In this document: piece after piece, positions 10,501-21,678 of the stretch
How positions within the stretch are numbered: the first letter of the stretch is position 1
Layout: the number at the start of each line of letters is the position of its first letter
NCBI GenBank assembly: GCA_001510575.1
Contig: LNGK01000004.1
Coordinates: 2,701,588 to 2,765,587, forward strand
Length of the DNA: 64,000 nt
Reading direction: 5' to 3'
Source: Knoxdaviesia capensis
Taxonomy: Eukaryota; Ascomycota; Sordariomycetes; Microascales; Gondwanamycetaceae
Translations under genes and position numbers: made by a program
Notes under the pieces: model-generated
Databases searched by the model: none
What the model saw: only the letters and a program-made list of their open reading frames with translations
Told to the model about the DNA's origin: nothing

Positions 10501-11592
10501 GACCCGGAAGGTGGTAGTGACTCGACCGGTTCTACTAACACGGGTGTGCCTCTTGTGCACTACATCTCGCTCGATCATGAATCACGTGCCGTTGTTCTCG
10601 CATGTCGTGGCACACTCGGGTTTGAAGACGTGCTGGCTGATATGACTTGCGACTACGATACTCTGGTGTGGCGTGGTCGGCCTTATAAAGTTCATAAAGG
10701 CATTCATGCCTCCGCTCGTCGGTTACTCTATGGTGGTGATGGTCGCGTTCTCCTGACATTGCGAGAGACGCTGGCGGAATTTACAGATTATGGCTTAGTG
10801 CTTACTGGCCACTCTCTGGGCGGCGCCGTCACTGCACTATTGGGCATCATGCTCTCCGAGCCTGGACCGAACGGCGGAGCCGACTTTGTTACAGCAGCTG
10901 CTAACTCCAACCAGTCACTTCCCGCTCGGCCCGGAGCCGAGTCCAACTCGGCAGCCGCTCATCCACGGGTGCCTTCCGGACGCCCTATTCACGTGTATGC
11001 TTATGGCCCGCCTGGTACCATGTCACGCTCCCTACAGAAGGCTACACGTGGGCTGATCACTACTGTGGTGCACGGCAACGACCTTGTGCCGTACCTATCG
11101 CTTGGTGTTCTGCACGATTTCCAGGCGGTTGCCGTGGCGGTCAAGAACGATCTTGGGTCTGCGCGCACCGAGTTGAAGCAGCGTGTCTGGGCCGCCCTCC
11201 GTGACGGGTTCAGCGAGCGGTGGTACAGTTCCGCGGGCCCCGCGGCTGCAAGCACCACGGCGGCGGCGGCCACGGCCACCTCGGAGCCAGAGGACTGGGC
11301 GATCCAGGCCCTGCATGCGCTGCGGGCTGGCATGACGGCTGAGAAGCTGCTGCCGCCGGGCGACGTGTTTGCGGTCGAGAGCACGCGCGTGCTCCGCCGC
11401 GACGCGTTCCTCCTGCCGCACGAAGATGACTTGGGACGCCCGGCCCGGCGGATTGTGCTGCGATATGTCAAGGACGTCGAGGCGCGGTTCCGGGAGGCGC
11501 GGTTCCGGACCAGTATGGTGATGGATCATAGTCCGGCGAGGTATGAGGATGCGTTGAGTCGGTTGCGGATCGGGGTTGTGGATGCGCAGTGA
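7531..11592 (+). CDS. Class-3 lipase of the sn1-diacylglycerol lipase type
   Basis: Intronless, 1353 residues. The C-terminal third holds a lipase class-3 (PF01764) domain: VPLVHYISLDHESRAVVLACRGT, then the nucleophile elbow GHSLGG (residues 1093-1098, Ser1095), and VVHGNDLVPYLSLG, whose Asp1184 fits the catalytic acid. The His is probably in the region after about 1250 (LLPHEDD is one candidate). This arrangement, with an extended linker between acid and His, is that of sn1-specific diacylglycerol lipases, which cleave DAG to monoacylglycerol and fatty acid. Residues about 260-900 are low-complexity Ser/Pro/Thr-rich and probably disordered. The N-terminal region (about 40-240) has amphipathic and hydrophobic segments but no clear run of membrane helices. 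The start at 7531 follows a pyrimidine-rich leader. Physiological substrate is inferred from family only. Confidence 0.88.
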   Translation: MTSDKTVPLNSSRDDTSDDENHQSLIKPESTSPDPASASPGAHFHFPGRTLLPSPIAQAVSLTTRSAVFAIRAGTAVGSLGFDAARLTTASSLELGRSIVEGILTRAGRDLASRSHSDLARHDAESLLERNLEALHRTVTGIAFWTAAGFDLTSSTIGVLSDFSQLLLTSLDQFFGSTDSSRAIASIITLIRREFQNPNTAVGERVGVSDLVVGLCALAYLQRVCRRALEEGCRESGQEEVVWDVVVLNDGERIDVHTDSLYGIHPGRYTTPAAAATSTTNHDNSSLRPQSSRKSLYHGHGRHLSTASHDSTLTTATKSLVYGGNILVPDEGQDAEDKNGVDDETEDLSELRLRTEIVRMLPPDSTVSIHTSVVTTKTITVDVTSPEPLVIGPPPPGVQVLQERAIVPASPAHSIASTGSGAGPRPTSSSSTESSANLSPAASPATYRVVYQIGGNKTTRNTTMRRSIDGNPRLILESDHVDQGASIDEPAEPSPESATVIEPPASPTTARRQSSGGSSTSPTAASRSRAAQSSVLPSRPSSDPKGMASPTAPRLKRPASVTSTATLVSTGLKEASSTEANQRRQRVSATTPKSPESAPHESDKPLPVPPSSEVARDSTQKKTRTGATAPKLAEKKSTGIRNALKIGSGSSLSHLFKGDQPSTAQEPAPAYAPSPTPPRFRPAPVPRVVPTTKAPSRPVSSLSSISTSAPVAVRDRDRATRPVTPRRPPDERLMQRPSSRSSFVSVREQRVDSTLSPTDVRPKTTTTTNSGFAHVPPSSPAKSARLNADRKILANNGVAGVKSDRGGLADSWGANSGPSVSPAAAARLPRSSHMPTPSLYSIATNDSTSSLILSSFFQRSSFNPDALNVLRSTGMVEATFPRFHILRNITRYILFSSAAYGSNFLRVMGISKEMPPLLRILDGSSSAAGVAGDRPGSASAPMIGLDGSNLAAGNNESANRLDDIDTHTDIRSFSRHTSLPTDSILLASFVDPEGGSDSTGSTNTGVPLVHYISLDHESRAVVLACRGTLGFEDVLADMTCDYDTLVWRGRPYKVHKGIHASARRLLYGGDGRVLLTLRETLAEFTDYGLVLTGHSLGGAVTALLGIMLSEPGPNGGADFVTAAANSNQSLPARPGAESNSAAAHPRVPSGRPIHVYAYGPPGTMSRSLQKATRGLITTVVHGNDLVPYLSLGVLHDFQAVAVAVKNDLGSARTELKQRVWAALRDGFSERWYSSAGPAAASTTAAAATATSEPEDWAIQALHALRAGMTAEKLLPPGDVFAVESTRVLRRDAFLLPHEDDLGRPARRIVLRYVKDVEARFREARFRTSMVMDHSPARYEDALSRLRIGVVDAQ

Positions 11593-12029
11593 TATTGATT
11601 TCTAGATTTTCTCTTTTCCTTTGTTACTCTTCTATTCCCTTCTACGTTTATTTGGCCTCGGGTAATGAAGAGGGGCGGCTGCTCTGTCTTTTTTTCCCTT
11701 TTTCTTTTCTGTTTCATATTCAGGTTCACGACATATACGGTATATATATAAATTGGCCTTTGATACCAGGGGGAGGGAGGGCATGTATGAAGCTATATAG
11801 ACTCAATTTTCAAGACAGATCAACGATTTACTATCATTTCACATGTACCCTTCAAGAGAAAAGCATTGCATATTCATCAATCTCATGGCAAGTTCTGTAT
11901 TCAAGACTCAAGATACCATAACATACATCCAAGCATTCGTCAAATATATGTTTGTTTTTTTGTTTGTTCTTTTGTGTATTAACGGCTTATTCAGTCCATC
12001 TTAAAGACACAACCGACTCCAGAACAGCA
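11593..12029. other. Convergent 3' flanks
   Basis: AT-rich spacer between the convergent lipase and GH43 genes, with TATATATA and T-rich stretches suited to 3'-end formation of both transcripts. Confidence 0.5.
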
Positions 12030-13013
12030 TTACTCAGGCTTGACGGTGGTCAGCTTGCCCTCCTTATCGTAGAACAGCTCGGCAATCTTGACGCTGCGGA
12101 GATGGTCAACACCCTTGCTCAGCTCGCAGTCGTGGTGGAAGAGCCACCAGCGGCCCTGGAACTCGACGATGGAGTGGTGGGTGGTCCAGCCGAGCACGGG
12201 CTCGAGGATGCGGCCGGCGTAGGTGAATGGGCCGAGCGGGGAAGTGCCGGTGGCGTAGGCGAGGTAGTGGGTGTCGCCGGTGGAGTAGGAGAAGTAGTAC
12301 AGGCCGTCCTTCTTGTGCATCCACGAGGCCTCGAAGAAGCGGCGGTCGTGGTCGTCGGCGAGGATGGGCTGGCCGGTCTCGGGGGCGAGGATGACGATGT
12401 CCTGCACCTCGCCCTCGATCTCGAGCATGTCGTCGGTCAGCTGGGCGGCCTTGGGAAACAGCGCGGGCACGCCGTCACCGCTCGGCTCCTTGGGGCCCGT
12501 CCACTCGGGGTCGAACTGGTCGTTGCCCTTCTGGTAGCACTGCAGCTGGCCGCCCCACAGGCCGCCGAAGTACAAGTAGGCCTTGCCGTCGTCGTCGACG
12601 AAGGTGGCCGGGTCGATCGAGAAGCTGCCCTTGATGTAGTCGGGCTGCGGCGCGAACGGGCCCTCGGGGGTGTCGGCCACGGCCACGCCGATGCGGAAGA
12701 TGCCCTGCTTGTCGCGGGCCGGGAAGTACAGGTAGTACTTGCCGTTCTTGGTGGCCGCGTCGGGCGCCCACAGCTGCTTCGACACCCACGGGATGTCCTC
12801 CATCTTCAGCGCAATGCCGTGGTCGATGACCGGCGCGGCGGGGTCCAGCGACTCCGTCGAGAACACGTGGTAGTCAGCCATGTCGTACTGGTCGCCGTTG
12901 TCGTTGAACTTGATGTCGGTCTCGCGGTCATGCGACGGGTACACGTAGATCTTGCCATTGAACACGTGGGCCGACGGGTCGGCCGTGTACAGGTGGGTGA
13001 TGAAAGGAGCCAT
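12030..13013 (-). CDS. Glycoside hydrolase family 43 (arabinofuranosidase/xylosidase type)
   Basis: Intronless, 327 residues, essentially only the five-bladed beta-propeller catalytic domain. The three expected acidic residues are visible: Asp12 in YTADPSAHVF (general base), Asp134 in FSIDPATF (pKa modulator/orientation) and Glu228 in RRFFEASW (general acid). His280 in TTHHSIV matches the conserved active-site His. There is no signal peptide (MAPFITHLYT), so an intracellular enzyme acting on imported arabino- or xylo-oligosaccharides is inferred; exact specificity cannot be read from sequence. Length fits single-domain GH43 members. The coding region is markedly GC-rich (long C/G third-position runs), which also produces a long antisense frame over the gene. 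Confidence 0.92.
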   Translation of the reverse strand: MAPFITHLYTADPSAHVFNGKIYVYPSHDRETDIKFNDNGDQYDMADYHVFSTESLDPAAPVIDHGIALKMEDIPWVSKQLWAPDAATKNGKYYLYFPARDKQGIFRIGVAVADTPEGPFAPQPDYIKGSFSIDPATFVDDDGKAYLYFGGLWGGQLQCYQKGNDQFDPEWTGPKEPSGDGVPALFPKAAQLTDDMLEIEGEVQDIVILAPETGQPILADDHDRRFFEASWMHKKDGLYYFSYSTGDTHYLAYATGTSPLGPFTYAGRILEPVLGWTTHHSIVEFQGRWWLFHHDCELSKGVDHLRSVKIAELFYDKEGKLTTVKPE

Positions 13014-15165
13014 GATGATGTGGGGGGTTAGGGTTGGTTAGGGTCGAGGGTTATGTAAAATAGATCGGTGTTCTCTCTGGACAACGTTTGAGTGGAAGGG
13101 AAGCGAGAGTGTATCGAGAAGAAGAGAGTAGAAATACGGGTATGGATGGATTTGATTCAGCAAAAAGAAGTGCCAAAACTATCCAGTTTGGGGGGTATAT
13201 AGGCTAGTACTTATAGAAAAGGAAGCAAATGGTATGGGGAAAAAGAGAGGGAAACGAAACACAAGAAGGGTTGGACTGAGCAGCGGCCAACACCAGCTAT
13301 AAATATTTGGTGCTATATAATTTCGACTTCTCCCGTTGTTCCCGACTCAACCAGCCGCCTTGGTGTTTAATGGACCTATCTGGATAATGTGGAAGCTTGA
13401 GCACTCACATGGCGTTGTTCTCCAAACTAGAACAAGCAAGAAAGAGTCTGTCACCCTTCTTGGGTGTGTGTTGCCCCTCCAGGAAAGTGATATAATGTCG
13501 TATGTATGGAGAGGATCCCGGGGTAGGGGAGAAACAAGCTTCAGGTCTGGATTTGAACCGAGTGGCTGATTTGGTCCTCTTTTTCCCACACCCCAGCTCC
13601 CGGTTCGTTCTTCTCTACGTGCTAAGATCCCGGGTGTGGTCTAGTTGTTTTCTTTCTGCTTATCCGGGGGAGGAGGGGCCATGAGCGGAGCCCCGGAATC
13701 CTCAGTCAAGCGTGCTCCCTCCTATTCTTCTTCTACCTCTTCATTCTGCCTGCTTCATGACTTGGCTTCTCACGGGAACGAAGCCTCGGAAAGTCGGAAA
13801 CGGAGGGATTAATGATGGTTATATCTGACCCTTGGCAGAGCGGGCTACAGAGGAGCAAGCATTCAAAAGCAAATAGAGCTATAGCAACAGAACCGAGGAA
13901 ACAGACATATAAGGCCGAGTTCACAAGACTAAAAGACCCCCGGAACAGAGGCTCTGCGCTCCGGCAATTTATCCTTCTTGTGTGTGGTGATCAATTTACC
14001 CGGAACGGCGCAGTCTTTGGACAACCATGTGCAAGAAAAGGAAAAAAAAACTTGGAACAGCCATCTCCATACTCCAAAATAGCCACTGTGGGGTTGTTTG
14101 GAGACCTGGGATTCATTGTGGTGTACTCGCTCTTCATTAGGGTGGCTCGGCTCCCCGCAAAGTTGGCGGTTCTTGGTTTCTTGGTTCTTGGATGCAAAGC
14201 CGTGGTTCCCCCCCCCCCTCTGTAGCTAGCTGTTACTGTTTTCTGAGATGTAGCTACAGGCTGTATCTAGGCCAAGTTGGGGCTTTGCCCCGCCAACAAG
14301 AAATCCAGGAACCTGCCAGCCCATACTAGACTGGTTGGTTGGTCCCCACGTTACCTATCAGGTGGTAGATCGGTCATATTACTGATGATGTAGGTACTGT
14401 ATATGTAGGTACATATATATAGGGGGGGAGGGACGCGGGTCGTATGATGAACGAGAAGCAGGGAGAGAATGAGGAGGCCGTGGTGGTGAACCAAGGTGCG
14501 GGGAGAAAAGAGACAAAATCGCAGGCAAAAGAGATAGAGAGACACTACATGGTTTTTATACGGAGTCGGTGATGATGCATTGATGCTTTGCATACGGCCC
14601 GGACAGGCCAGCCAAGCCAGGAGTTTGGAGAGAGGAATTGGAACGGCAGCATTGGAGACACAGCACACGATGAGCGAGTGAGTGTGGAGAGGAACATCTG
14701 ATGGAGGGGCAGGCAGGCGATGAACATCACAGGACTTCGATGTCATATACCGGAAGACGCGGACACTGGAAGAAAAGAAAGGAAAATAGACCAGAGGCAA
14801 AAAGCATCTGTTATGTGTACTGTACTGTATATGTCTATGGCCTTGTTCTCAGGAAGTGCCAGTATCTAGGGTTATAATCCTCTAACATCTGATCGAATAT
14901 CCACAGAACACCGAAGAACGTGCCATCTGATTTGAGCGCATACGGCCGGGATAAAGTCCGGAGTCTAAACGATTTCAGACGCAACAACCAAAACAGCGGA
15001 CCCCGCAAATTATCCACACTCACTCATACCCGTTTCTGTTTATTCCAGAACCCATTGAGGAACAAGAAGTAACATGCTTCACAGTGTCGCTGATTGGAAC
15101 TTGAAATCTACATGGAGATAGATACCTGCCCCTAAGGCCTTTGTTTCTCTGTCCCTCCGGCGGAC
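13014..15165. other. Gene-poor 2.15 kb upstream of GH43
   Basis: Promoter side of the GH43 gene on the right half-window, then unassigned sequence up to the 3' end of the CCD97-domain gene. TACTGTA-type motifs occur at 14394-14401 and 14818-14830. Frames here have no codon-like structure and no gene is called. Confidence 0.45.
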
Positions 15166-16105
15166 TCAAAAGTCCTGCACTCCGGTCTCGCCCAACAGCC
15201 GCCGCTCTCGGGGCCGAGACCCAGCTTCGACGCCATCGTTGCCGTCGCTCGCCCAAGCTGCCTCTTCGTCCTCGAACCACGCCGCCTGTTCGGCCCCGCG
15301 CGCCTCTACGTCGTCAAGATCAGAGTCAGCATCAACGGCGGCATAGTCTACCTCGTCGTCGTCGCCGCGTACAAACCGCTCGTGCAGGAAAGCTGTCCAC
15401 CGCTCCCGGGCTCGGTGCTGCCGGCTGGGGGCTGCGGAGGAGGGTGAATCTGAGTCCGAGTCGCTGCCTGTTGCGGCGCGGGCGGATACCACGGCGGTGT
15501 CCTGGGCGTGGGATAGTGCGGCTCTTTGGGCACGTTGCTGGTGGTGGGCAGGCGGTGGGGATGTGGCCGTAGTAGAGGGGCGGTTGCTCTCTAGGATGTC
15601 TGTCGAAGGTGCTGAAGCCACACCATCAATGCCAGCTGGTTGGTTTAAAGGTCCCCTAGACGCTGGAGTTCCGCTGCTTGGAGCTAGCAGCTCCGGCTCA
15701 ATCCCGGCATCACGTAGCCCCCCGCCCGCTGCAAGAACGGCTAATTTGGCCTCGCCGCGCATAAGGTTGCTCTCCATAACCCGGGCATACCCCCGTGCGC
15801 GGCCATCAGCCTCCCGCTCTGCTGCCGAGAGGAACCGGCGGACGAGGCGGTCGTAGAGAATAGGGTCTTTTGAAGGCAAAGAGGTTAGCACGGGTTTAGG
15901 AAAAATAACCCGTAGTAAAATCAGTTCAAAAGTCAGGCTCACCCGCAAACTCGTGCTCCGGGCTGTCAAAGTACACCGGGTTGCGTCGGAGGTACTCGCG
16001 GCGGCGGTTGCGGGCACGGATCTGCGCTTCCTGGCTGGAGGACCGGGCCGGCCGGGGCCGGGCATGGTCAGGATGGGGTGGCGGGGATGAAGTTACTCCA
16101 GGCAT
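15166..16105 (-). CDS. CCD97-like (DUF2052) domain protein
   Basis: Exons 16105-15943 and 15866-15166 (76-nt intron, GTGAGC...AAAAG) give 287 residues. The start at 16105 is chosen because only that frame reads into RNRRREYLRRNPVYFDSPEHEFA and then, across the intron, DPILYDRLVRRFLSAAEREADG. This matches the N-terminal part of the coiled-coil-domain-containing-97 family. The C-terminal part has RFVRGDDDEVDYAAVDADSD and a Glu/Asp-rich AAWFEDEEAAW segment, the acidic signature of PF09747. Vertebrate CCDC97 associates with splicing factor SF3B; a role in fungi is only inferred. The linker is Ser/Pro/Ala-rich and probably disordered. Confidence 0.78.
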
Positions 16106-16593
16106 TGCTCGTTAAGGAAATTTGATCTTTTGGCCTATAATGATAAGAAGGGAGAAAGATATGTCAGATTGAATCATCGAAATGTTGAGGTGGATGTCGA
16201 AGAGAGAAGAGAAGACGGATGAGTCAGGAAGTTGGTTGGATCTTGATGGCGATTTCTCTTTTTTCTCTTTTTTCTCTGGGGGATTTTTTTTTCGCCAGGT
16301 TGCCACGATTCTGTCTTCTTCCACCATTCCCACTATGTGCACCCACCCTCACCTTTTTTTTTTCTCTTGCGTCCCCAGTTTCTCTTTACCAATGCAGTTT
16401 CGAGGTTACTTATATCTATTCCCACTCTCTTGAATCTTATATTCTATTCACTATTGTATTTTTGTCAAAAGCATCACTCCCCCCTCAGATCCATCTTCCA
16501 CTTGGGCATCCCAATCTCTTCCAGCGTCTCATCTATCCCAGTCCTCTCAAGTCCCATCTATGACCTCCAATATATTCAGTCACTATTCATTTC
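16106..16593. other. Intergenic between two minus-strand genes
   Basis: CCD97-gene promoter, purine-rich near 16200 and T-rich after 16255, followed by the 3' flank of the O-methyltransferase. No gene is seen. Confidence 0.5.
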
Positions 16594-17496
16594 TCAGTCC
16601 AACAGCCGCGCCATTCCCAGGCCATCGAATGCAGGAAGCAAAAATGTCTCCAGTCGCTCGTTATTGCCCATGATCCGATTGAAGCTGTCCAGGGCGTCAA
16701 GGTCCTCCGGGTTCCAGCTTGATGCCTGGAGCGGCACTGTGGCTGCCTGAGGATTCTCCGGTCCCGGAACCACCACCAGCCCAGATCGGAGCACGTTGTC
16801 GGCCATAATCAATCCTCCCTGGCGCAAGAGACGCTGCGGATCTCCGGGCTGAGATCTCTCAAGAATGGTCTTGAGATATCCGGGGTAGCCGCCCTTGTTC
16901 CCGTCAATGAAAATGAGGTCAAACGGCTCCGAAGGCCGCAGCGTTGCGAGTCTGTTTTCTTGTGTCAGATGCTTCATCTTCAATATCACTGGGGAAAATA
17001 AGCTGTTTGGCCCTGGGAGACTCACGTTTTTCTAGCATCCCCAACGATGATATCGACGTTGTTGTAGCCCTTAGCTTTCATACGGTCGAGAGCACGTTGC
17101 GCATACTCCTCCGACAGCTCCAGTCCGACAACGCGTCCTTCGGGGCCAACTGCCTCAGCCCATGTCATGGCCGAGAACCCCAGATACACCCCAACCTCAA
17201 GAACTGCGGTTAGTTGCTTGACTGTCAGTACGCAATCATTTTAGGATGTCCTTCCCCAACACCAAATTCCACAACGGCAACTTACCTCTACGGCATCCGG
17301 TAGTGTGAGCGACCCAGGTTAGATATTTCGCCTCCAAAGTCGAGATCACATAGTTCGCCCGCTCCTCGGTCTGGATGATTTCCGAGTGGTATGCTGCCAA
17401 GGCTGGCTGGAGCTCCAGCGAGTTAACATCAGCGTATTCGCTCACTCTAGCCCCGACTTCTTCAGTCGGGTACAGAGTTGTGGCGTTGTCCTTCAT
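16594..17496 (-). CDS. SAM-dependent class-I O-methyltransferase (family 3)
   Basis: Exons 17496-17286, 17203-17026 and 16951-16594 with GT-AG introns of 82 and 74 nt give 248 residues, typical for caffeoyl-CoA/catechol-type methyltransferases (PF01596). Seen: motif I VLEVGVYLGFSAMTWA (SAM binding), GRVVGLELSEEYAQRA with the acidic residue that holds the SAM ribose, VDIIVGDAR, and FDLIFIDGNKGGYPGYL, whose Asp is the usual divalent-metal ligand, followed by MADNVL (second metal ligand region). It probably methylates a small phenolic or polyketide hydroxyl in the cytosol; the substrate is unknown. Such genes are common in secondary metabolism, but no synthase lies beside it here. Confidence 0.88.
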
Positions 17497-18730
17497 TGTG
17501 ACGTGAGCGGGATGGCTTGATTGGTGTAAGCACCAGACCGAATATCTGCGAATGAAAGAAGGCAAGTCTGTGTGACAATCTTGAGAGTTTTGAGATGTGA
17601 GTATGATCACGAAAGCAATGTGCACGAGAAGTCAACGACAAGAGAATGTGTCTGGAGGAGAGAGTTAAAGTATCGAAAATCATTCCTAGCATGGGCCCTC
17701 GCTCTCCTTTTATATCCATCTGACTGCTCATATTCTTCTTTAGATACTACGACACTCCCGTGCCGTTCCTGTCCCTGGATCCGATACTCATCCCTTCTCT
17801 GGCCATTGCTCCGGACCCTTTCGTTCCCCATGTGGTAGAGTCGCTTAATTCAGTCCAGTCACAAAGCGGAATCTCACAAAAGTGCTTCGAGTCACGTAAG
17901 TACCCTTTCTGTTCCCAGGGCCTTATGTGGAAGGAATACCCAGCTCTTCTTTTCTTAGGTTCCTATAATATCCGAAGCTACTTGTCTCATGATCGCTGCT
18001 CTCTCTCCTTTCTGCAGGCGCATATGATTTAGCAAGCCTTTTAGGCATATGTCAGCAGGCGACGGCCGCCGTTTGATTAATCGGGCAAGACAAACTTTTC
18101 CCGATCTCCGTGCCAAGTTCCGTCGTGCTGGGCTCTCGTTTCCGTCTTAATATAAAAAGGTCTTTCTGTACGACAGTCGAATATACTCGGAAAGGGGCAA
18201 ACAATACTCTCCAGTACGCGAACGAGTGTTATGTCTGCTTCTATTCCTGGGTCTTGGTTTCCCAGGGGGCAGTCCCGTGTAACTGGTGTATGGCAACCCA
18301 TACCAGGATGTGGTTCTTCGGTAACCCGTCAATCTTCAATCTCTGTCGCTTCGAAATGTTGTCTTCCACGTGGGGGGGGGGGGAAACGCGCGATCACCAG
18401 TGCGACGTGAGAGTCTGGCAAGCGTAACGACAGATGCATCGATTCAAGATACCAGCCGAGAAATTTGGCAGCAAAAAGCCGTTCATTGACGGTTCCGGCC
18501 CACGGATCATCCAGGCCGGTTTTAACCGCATGCTGTAAGATGTGAGGAACTGTCCCATGGGATTCTAAAGACAGCCGAGAAATCTGATGTCTCGGGAATC
18601 TACACACCACCTACCACGGCCGTATCCGTGGCCGCCTATTCAGTGGCGAGCTCTAGCCGCAGCAGCCGTTATCCACTGGGCCCCGACGGGCAGTCAGTAG
18701 TAGTATATTGGTCACGCCGAACCGCCGATT

Positions 18731-18760
18731 GCAGCGGGACCTTAGGCAGCGGGACCTTAG
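18731..18760. repeat. 15-bp tandem duplication
   Basis: Two perfect copies of GCAGCGGGACCTTAG side by side in intergenic DNA. Confidence 0.85.
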
Positions 18761-21666
18761 GTGGATAGAGACAAGGCTCTCTGCATATTCTGGGCCGGCC
18801 AGTCCCGTGAGCAACCGTGCCAAATCACGGCCACAACAGACAGTTCTTCTTCCATTCTGGCTTTTTCACTCTTCTAGTGTCTTCTAGTGGGCCGGCATTA
18901 TGATCCTTCTTCTCTCAGTTCATAGTCAGAGTGCACTCCATCTAATAGCATAAATCAGCTTTGGGGGGTTCAACTTAAGAGGTATACAGGCAGACTAACA
19001 GACATCTAAGGGAGAGGAAGCGACAGACATCCAATGGCCGGATGAAGGATTGACGCGTTGGTGGAACCGTCTCCCCGATAGAGCCGGGAAGGAAAGTTCG
19101 GCAGTGGGAAAGAGAGAGACAGTTTTGTGTTCATTCGAACGAAGAGATTGGAGGAGTTCGTCTGATCTCTATGCGAATTGGCCTTCTTTGTGGCATCTAC
19201 AGAGCACTTGGGCATTCCCTAGTGGTCCCTCTCGGTCCCTCTCGGATATCATTGTCCTTTCAGCTAGGTTCCGCTCGTATATAAATAATGAGTTGCTGTA
19301 TAAGCGAGAGACCTCTGCTTGTATATAACCCTGAGTGGGCAGATCCTGGCGGCTGGGCGAGGAGAGATGTTTCACCAGCAAAAAAAAAAAAGCCTTAATT
19401 CCAGATTTACTTCGGTCATGTCTGCGAGGAAAACATCTGCCGCCGACCAGAGAGGGCCCTAGTGATATGTATGTAAAAGTTAGGCGGTCATGAGCCGAGC
19501 GGGCCGGTCAGAACGTTCAGAGCCAAAACAATCAGTGGGCGGAAGTGTGAGACCAGGAGAAGCGAGCATTAACGGCTTCCTACGGTCAATAGAAAACGGC
19601 TGTTCGGCAGACGGCGGAGATCAGACACAAAGTCATTTTATACCATGGCTGGACTATTATAGGTGGCGAGTCCTTGAGAGTAGTGTGAATCCTTGACGTG
19701 GAGGTTCCAGGGTTCATACAGGATGCTCTGGCTGTAAATCAGGAATAAAAAGGGACAATTATAAGCAAAGGTGGAAGTAAAGAGAGGGGTATGCAACTAT
19801 TTGAGCCCTCATCCGTTACACACACACGTTGCGGCTTCATCTCCGGGCGTTTGCCGGCTGTGAGTTCGAAGATGCGTTGGCTCCCAACATATACCACCAT
19901 CCTTTGTCACCCATGTTTGCAGGTATATCCATATTCATATGTCTGTATAATATTGTCTCACCCCCTCCCTCGCCTGATTATAATTTGACTGGGTTGATGC
20001 GCTGGCAAAACCGGTGGAGAGGGAACACAAAAGAAACGAAGAGAAATAAAATTTTTACCCGATCTCAAGTCAGTATATGCGGCCTTTTTGACTTGGTGAA
20101 TGGCATGTAAGCTGGTACATGCACATTATTCTTACGACATGTCCTGCATTTTCCTGCATGGGAGCTCCTCCTCCGGGCCGGTCTGTCAGGGAAGTACTCA
20201 AGTTCAGCCAGCCATCGATTTTGAGGCCGTCCGCCATTCTATGTACCAGTATGTACTCATGTAGATATGGATGGATGAAGGAGGGGAGAAGACAGCCAGA
20301 ATCTCCCAGTCTCGCTCGCCTCAAACGCCACCAGGCTCCTCTTCGTTGTTCCTTTTGCGCGCGTTCTGGCTCTGGGGGCGTGAGCTGGGCGGCCTCAGAC
20401 TGGCTGGAGTAGATATAAAGGTTGACGTGTAGGGTGGGAACGAATGTAAACGCCAGCCAAACAAAGATGAAGCTCCCCTCATCTACCACTACCCATGGAA
20501 TATAATATGGATCCGTGTGTTGGTGGTTGGGCAGGATAGCCAACACACATGCAGGCAAACTCTCGCACTGCCTGCAAGTTTCCAATATCAGGGTAGTATT
20601 TTGCGCTTTTAGGGGGGGCCAGGTCGGGAGAGAAGAAAAAGTAAGTGGTCGCAAACCAAAAAAGCGTGCGTTCATTATCTTCCCTGCTGCACTCAATTTG
20701 ATGCTGGTACAACCCAAAAAGACGTTGGTGTCGGAGAAGAAGTCACCATGACTGTATCGTGGTGAGATGGTAGATAATGCTGATTAGCTAGCCGCCGGTA
20801 CACCAGGCGAGGCTCCCTATAACTTAAAGTTCGCCATATCTTGAAATCGTGACCCTTAATATTGCACCAGACTGCCCTGGAAACCCTAGTTGGGGTACGG
20901 AATCGTGTCTTCCTGGCCGAGTCCGAGTCCGGATTCGGGCCCGGCAGACTAACTTACATAGCAGCTCCAAACTTCATCAGCTTCGGTATAGTATGTACGG
21001 ATCAATCATGACTCGAATCGGCTCTTCTGATGATAAGAACTGGCATACTTCGAAACATTGGCAGATGTTTACTTTAAGCTCAACACGAGTCTAAATGATC
21101 TCTCTGGAAATCATGGTGTGCCCTTGAATCCGCAGGAAGAGCACAATCTCGAAAATCTACAACTGATACGAGAACATGTCGTGTATCGAGTCTCTTGCAA
21201 GCGATTTGTGAGAGGCATGCCACTGCAGTTGAACTGTCCATATACTGATGATCTCATGTGCATGGATGGATGTACTTGCGTTGGATCCAAGATAAAGTCA
21301 TCGGTGATCGCTTTGCGCGTGTGTTACGCGCCCTCTCAAGTGGGTGCGCTTTGCCGGAACCGCCTAGAAACTTGTGGCATTTCCGCGCACTGCCGAGAAT
21401 CCTCGCGCCTCACTGGTGAAGACTGGGTTTGATACCGATGAGTTGACTCTGAATAGTACCATCGATAATTCGCGGGCCTGTGCATCAAACCGAAAGATTT
21501 AACCTCGCCGTATAAGAGAAAGCTAGCATGATCTTGGCTATAGTGGTGCGAATATAATTAACACGTATTCAAAAGGGTGTTGAGTGTCTTTTTCAAGAGC
21601 TGTCTTTCCGGCGTTTTAGCAGATATTCATGCCGACTGACTTGTATACTTATATGTATTTTCTAAG

Positions 21667-21678
21667 TACTGTACAGTA
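21667..21678. promoter_or_regulatory. Palindrome TACTGTACAGTA, candidate binding site
   Basis: Perfect 12-bp inverted repeat. The same sequence or its half TACTGTA recurs in many intergenic stretches of this window and not in the genes inspected. A transcription-factor site is inferred only from recurrence and symmetry. Confidence 0.3.

Noticed and set aside
11952..13031. 359-codon plus-strand frame over the GH43 gene
   Set aside because: Antisense shadow of a GC-rich coding region; Val/Gly/Glu-repetitive and no protein signature.
1..17496. A secondary-metabolite cluster (Ayg1-like hydrolase plus O-methyltransferase)
   Set aside because: The genes are 15 kb apart and separated by housekeeping genes, with no synthase, transporter or cluster regulator between them.
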